A DNA stretch of 64,000 bases, taken from the NCBI GenBank assembly GCA_031553875.1, contig JAVBKU010000006.1, positions 1-64,000 on the forward strand, given 5' to 3'. Numbering within the stretch: the stretch's first letter is position 1; every line of letters starts with the position of its first letter. Source of the stretch: JAVBKU01 sp031553875 (GTDB lineage Bacteria; Bacteroidota; Bacteroidia; Bacteroidales; Rikenellaceae). The translations under genes were made by a program, and so were the position numbers. Below the pieces are notes generated by a model. The model was not told the DNA's origin and searched no databases. It worked only from the letters and a program-made list of their open reading frames with translations. Below are positions 60,818 to 64,000 of this stretch, in pieces.

Positions 60818-62853
60818 TATTGCGCGGAATAAGCCATTTGTAGGATGCGGAGAAGCGAACTCTCCAGGTCACGTTCCAGAGCCTCTCTATTGCCCTCATA
60901 ACCGCCCTGGTAGATGATATTCTCCACAAGCGATTTGAGGCTTATATTGATAGTTGTACTACGGGTACCACCCGTGGCAATGGCGGAGGCTGTGTCGCTA
61001 CCAGCTCCGCCTCCACCTTCTGAACCCTGCCCACCCCCATCTGTGGGATTCATCCCTGGAATGGCGGGCGTCTCGATGCCGAGCTTTGCCTTCAGACCGC
61101 TGGCCACATCAGAGAGAGAACGGTCGGAGTTCCAGCTCATTTTTATGCCGGCAAGCGAATCCTTCGCCTTCCGTGCATTTTCAATCATACTCTTTGCCCC
61201 GTCGACTATGGCCTTTTGGCGAGCTTCCACATCGGCGTTGATCTGAGCTATGGCCGCTTGGTTCTCCGCACTATCTCCAATCCCACACGCCTCTTTGAAC
61301 TTGTACCAGCCGAGCTTGATCTTGTCGAGCCCAATCATAATTCCATGAACCAGCCCGCCCCAAAAGAGTTTCACATAATCCACATAGGCCATAAAGGTGT
61401 ATTTCATAAACCCGATGACCCCATCCCATAGTGAACGCCACCCATCGATCTTATAGCAGAGATAGGTGATCACAGCGATTAACGCTATTATACCGAGGAC
61501 TATCCAGGTTACCGGGTTAGCCAGCAGAGAGAGGTTGAGAGCGCCTGACACCGTAGCCCACAGTCCTTTGGCTATGGCAACTTTATTCGACCAGAGAGCC
61601 AGTAGCTTTGCCCTGATTGTAACTATTGCCATAGCCCCCGCCAAGCCGGTCAATAATCCCGTTACCAGAATTACTACAACATTCCCATCCCTCAGTTTAT
61701 CCACCCACCAGCCGACGGCATCAATCACACCACTGATAACGTCCCATATAAGGGTGAATGCCCCCTGTATCACCTGTGCGACGGTATTGAACAATGTCAG
61801 TATAGTGTCGCGGTTACTTTCCAGCCAGGTAACAGTGTTTTCCAACCGGCCGCTAAACCACTCAAATACGGGCAACAACGAGGCCTTCACCTGGGTATAT
61901 AGACGGCCTATCTTCTCCTGGAGATCGCCCATAGTGTTGGCGTGCTGTTTCAGTTTACCTTCGGGGGTATTTGCCAGAGCCTCGTTTACCCCGCCTACAG
62001 AGCCCGAAACGACATCGGCCAACGTGGCCGCTCGTTGTGATTCTGTACCATACTTGAGGATCTTCTCCTGGGCGGCGTCGAACTTGTACCCATAGCGGGA
62101 GAGGGCGCCCACCTGCCCATCCATAACCTTACCCATCATCGAGGCGATGTTGATGGCCTGCTCCTGGGTCGCATTCATGCCGTACTGTTGAGCGAGCATG
62201 TCGTTCATCACCGGCATCAGCTTCTTGAGATTGGCCGACTTGGTAAGGTATGTGGACAGTTCCTGGGTTCCTGACAGCTGTACTTCATCGCCGATCACGC
62301 CGAGCCTTTGTTGCGCCGAGGCGAGTTCGAGGATGCTCTTTACCTCCTCCTGGCCCGCCCCCATCGTATTACGCATCACGGCCGCGAGCTTCGTTTCACT
62401 CTCAGTCTGCCGTAACCATGCGCCCTCTGATTCGCGAACGTAGTTGCTCACTTTGTAGATCGCCCCGCCTAACAACATCAGGGGGTTAGTAAGAGCCCCG
62501 ACAATGGGGATCGATGTCTTCAGGTTGTTAAACCAGGACTTTATCTTACCCCCGTTCACATTCTCCAGCTGGCGTATCTGTTTCTCAAGCGCCTTCGTCT
62601 CGATGTTCGATCGACGTATAGCATTTATGTTGGTGGCCGGAATCCACTCCCGTTCCGCCCGCAGAGCTGCCACACGCTCACGCAGGCCGCCCAGGCTAAC
62701 GCCGCACTTTTTCAGAGTGGTGTCAGCCTGGACAACCTTCGACTGCACCTTGGCCCATGTGGCCAACTGCTGATCATTGGCGATGCCTATCTTGGTCAGC
62801 TTGCCGGTGATGCGGTCGTTGAGAGAGAGGGTATATTCGAGAATATTTGCCAT
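60817..62853 (-). CDS. Phage tail tape measure protein
   Basis: 678 residues. The N-terminal coiled coil covers about 1-110. A tape-measure core has the ESETKLAAVMRNTMGAG segment near 165. Several hydrophobic helices around 370-490 (VVVILVTGLLTGLAGAMAIV; TWIVLGIIALIAVITYLCYKI) would insert into the host membrane on injection. A Gly-rich Ser/Gly linker lies near 620. It sets tail length and guides DNA or effector entry. It is preceded by a 284-base gap that holds an opposite-strand gene. Confidence 0.88.
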   Translation of the reverse strand: MANILEYTLSLNDRITGKLTKIGIANDQQLATWAKVQSKVVQADTTLKKCGVSLGGLRERVAALRAEREWIPATNINAIRRSNIETKALEKQIRQLENVNGGKIKSWFNNLKTSIPIVGALTNPLMLLGGAIYKVSNYVRESEGAWLRQTESETKLAAVMRNTMGAGQEEVKSILELASAQQRLGVIGDEVQLSGTQELSTYLTKSANLKKLMPVMNDMLAQQYGMNATQEQAINIASMMGKVMDGQVGALSRYGYKFDAAQEKILKYGTESQRAATLADVVSGSVGGVNEALANTPEGKLKQHANTMGDLQEKIGRLYTQVKASLLPVFEWFSGRLENTVTWLESNRDTILTLFNTVAQVIQGAFTLIWDVISGVIDAVGWWVDKLRDGNVVVILVTGLLTGLAGAMAIVTIRAKLLALWSNKVAIAKGLWATVSGALNLSLLANPVTWIVLGIIALIAVITYLCYKIDGWRSLWDGVIGFMKYTFMAYVDYVKLFWGGLVHGIMIGLDKIKLGWYKFKEACGIGDSAENQAAIAQINADVEARQKAIVDGAKSMIENARKAKDSLAGIKMSWNSDRSLSDVASGLKAKLGIETPAIPGMNPTDGGGQGSEGGGGAGSDTASAIATGGTRSTTINISLKSLVENIIYQGGYEGNREALERDLESSLLRILQMAYSAQ

Positions 62854-62881
62854 CCAGAGTGATGTTTCGGAATAGTTTTTG

Positions 62882-62889
62882 TATATTTG
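62882..62889 (+). promoter_or_regulatory. Consensus -7 box in front of the opposite-strand phage gene
   Basis: TATATTTG matches TAnnTTTG fully and lies seven bases upstream of the ATG at 62,896, so its transcript would be nearly leaderless. No -33 TTTG at 19-21 bases. It lies in the tape-measure start region. Confidence 0.4.
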
Positions 62890-62895
62890 GAATGT

Positions 62896-63141
62896 ATGGC
62901 AACGTTAAGCATCATAGTGACCGTGTGGCTCGCATGTATGGGCCTTTATTACGGGGGAGTGTTCCTCTTCCGTTCGGCTTTGTACGTGCCTGCGGCCGTT
63001 GCTTTTGTGGTCTGCCTGCCGGCCATGCCATTTATAGTGGCATGGCGTACTCGACACGAGACTCCGGGTAAGACGAAGGCACTATACATTATATGGGGAG
63101 TGTTTTATGCCCTGTTCGCACTCGCCGTGTATCTCCCCTAA
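62896..63141 (+). CDS. Small three-helix membrane protein encoded opposite to the tail genes
   Basis: 81 residues from the ATG at 62,896 (a TTG nine bases earlier is less likely). Three hydrophobic segments are separated by short basic loops (ATLSIIVTVWLACMGLYYGGVFLF; PAAVAFVVCLPAMPFIVAW; ALYIIWGVFYALFALAVYL). It is the only convincing plus-strand gene within the tail module, filling the gap between tape measure and chaperone. Its stop overlaps the end of the chaperone's frameshift product by four bases. A consensus -7 box is just upstream. No family is recognised. The arrangement resembles a phage moron, for example superinfection exclusion, but this is inference and a chance frame is possible. 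Confidence 0.5.
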   Translation: MATLSIIVTVWLACMGLYYGGVFLFRSALYVPAAVAFVVCLPAMPFIVAWRTRHETPGKTKALYIIWGVFYALFALAVYLP

Positions 63142-63619
63142 ATCTTGTTGGCTTTCGCCTCCTCCTTCCGTACCCAGTTAAGTTCGTTCACGCGCATAGC
63201 CCACTCCGTGTCGGTAAGGCTATCGGGGTCGATGTGCATGTAGTATCGCAGTTGTGCGTCGAGTTTACGGATCCCGTCGCCGTCTCTATCATCGACCCCG
63301 GTAGCCTCTAAAGCTTTTCCAGCTCGGCCTCCTTCACCTGGATCATCTCAGCCAACACACCGCTCGCACCCATAAACAGGGCGTCGTCGGTGCGGATGGC
63401 CTCGCTACCGCCCAGCCAGCACTCGCGAAGTATTGTTTCGTTGAACTTGAGCGGATCGGTCTTGCCGGCCACAGCCGCGTAGGAAATAGCGCGCCTGCCG
63501 GGTTTCTTCAGGTAGGCTATGTGATTCTCGACCTTAATGGCGAATATATCGCCGTGTTCTTCTTTCCAAGCCTGGATCTGTTCGTCCGTGGTCTGTCCTA
63601 TTAAATTACTTTTTGCCAT
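63138..63619 (-). CDS. Tail assembly chaperone with probable -1 frameshift product
   Basis: The zero frame gives 103 residues (63,308-63,619, start MAKSNLIGQTTDEQIQAWKEEHGD), with the conserved FGWLSCSEG-like part ECWLGGSEAIRTDDALFMG. Just before its stop is GGAAAAG (63,314-63,320). Re-reading one base back gives 58 more codons to 63,138 without a stop, including RYYMHIDPDSLTDTEWAMRVNEL and NWVRKEEAKANKI, which look like a real domain (160 residues in total). This mirrors the G and GT proteins of tailed phages that chaperone the tape measure. The heptamer differs from the classic X-XXY-YYZ, so a separate short reading or other slip is possible. Confidence 0.72.
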
Positions 63620-63640
63620 TACTGTATTGTTTTTAAGTGG

Positions 63641-64000
63641 TTAAACCTTCTTATCCTTGCGCAGGAAGATGATCGGGAGGGTGACCTCCATAAACTTGTC
63701 GCCCTGCTTCATTTCCTTGCTCTCCTCGGTGAACTGTACGCCCTGGAGTATCTCGGTAACGACCATATCGCCATTGGTGGGATTGCCATAGGTTACGGCG
63801 ATAGTCACCTCCAGGTCGAGCACCGAACGGCCTCCTACGGTAAGGGCCTCGAGTTCCGACTGGAGCAAGCCCACCTCGCCCTCGTAGGTCTTGTTACCCT
63901 TCTGAATGCTCAGGGGCATGTTGCCCTTACCGTGTACAGCTTCCTTTTCCTGTTTGGCGGTGTACTTGATCGAGCGAAGCCCGGTTACATCACGGCCTCC
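63641..64000 (-). CDS. Tail tube-like protein, cut by the window's right edge
   Basis: The frame is open to the edge, so the 5' end lies outside the window. The ATG at 63,919 is not the true start: the upstream codons read GGRDVTGLRSIKYTAKQEKEAV-like coding sequence. The visible 119 residues have the pattern SIQKGNKTYEGEVGLLQSELEAL and end in VTLPIIFLRKDKKV. Similar proteins precede the chaperone in contractile-tail phages and form the tube or a tube terminator. Its stop is 21 bases from the chaperone start. Confidence 0.7.
   Translation of the reverse strand, partial: GGRDVTGLRSIKYTAKQEKEAVHGKGNMPLSIQKGNKTYEGEVGLLQSELEALTVGGRSVLDLEVTIAVTYGNPTNGDMVVTEILQGVQFTEESKEMKQGDKFMEVTLPIIFLRKDKKV

Larger units (their letters stand above)
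52561..64000 (-). mobile_element. Contractile-tail prophage, tail and baseplate end (runs off the window)
   Basis: A continuous minus-strand gene train in classical order: tube-like protein, tail chaperone with a frameshift product, tape measure, hub, spike, gp25-like, baseplate J, collar fibre, fibre. Genes overlap or abut by a few bases, unlike the host region. Capsid, integrase or transposase genes are not in the window, so the class (Mu-like, P2-like or other) and the completeness are open; a phage-derived injection particle is also possible. Confidence 0.85.

Overview
The window reads as chromosome of a Bacteroidota bacterium. The evidence is promoter-like pairs of the phylum's TTTG / TAnnTTTG type, outer-membrane lipoproteins with acidic residues after the cysteine, a combined ThiF/HesA-type enzyme without zinc cysteines, the large LspA form and DUF4837. 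High G+C with this gene content suggests an Alistipes-like gut member of the Rikenellaceae; that placement is inference.

Positions 1-20,070 are housekeeping DNA: tRNA-Ser(UGA), an HU-type protein, lspA, a ThiF/HesA-family enzyme, polA, queD, an Lrp/AsnC regulator, rpsU, a helix-hairpin-helix protein, ubiD, tRNA-Gln(CUG), tsaB, serB, a DUF4837 lipoprotein, a polysaccharide deacetylase, ubiX, a ROK sugar kinase, a polyprenyl diphosphate synthase, a U32 peptidase-family protein and a chorismatase-like protein. Strong hairpins and one two-copy GC-rich palindromic repeat lie between them.

Positions 20,104-52,179 form a secreted-carbohydrate locus. It holds fourteen paralogues of the alginate-lyase superfamily (PF05426-like): eleven head-to-tail on the minus strand (20,104-35,356) and three more at 48,321-52,179. 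A membrane sulfatase/phosphoglycerol-transferase-like gene leads the first array. Between the two groups are tatA-tatC, a GH2 beta-galactosidase, three small duplicated lipoproteins and a GH3 glycosidase with a PA14-type insert. No SusC/SusD pair and no dedicated regulator is visible, so this is not a canonical polysaccharide utilisation locus. Two paralogues have lost the catalytic-type histidine.

Positions 52,561-64,000 are the tail and baseplate end of a contractile-tail prophage running off the right edge: a tube-like protein (cut by the edge), a tail assembly chaperone with a probable -1 frameshift product, tape measure, DUF6046-like protein, hub, spike, gp25-like, baseplate J, collar fibre and a leucine-rich-repeat fibre. 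At the distal end lies a thymidylate-synthase-fold gene carrying the Asn-to-Asp change typical of dCMP-modifying enzymes. A small membrane protein is encoded on the opposite strand inside the tail module.

The best candidates for new biology are the 14-member lyase expansion, the prophage-end TS-like gene, and the inverted-orientation membrane gene beside the frameshifted chaperone.
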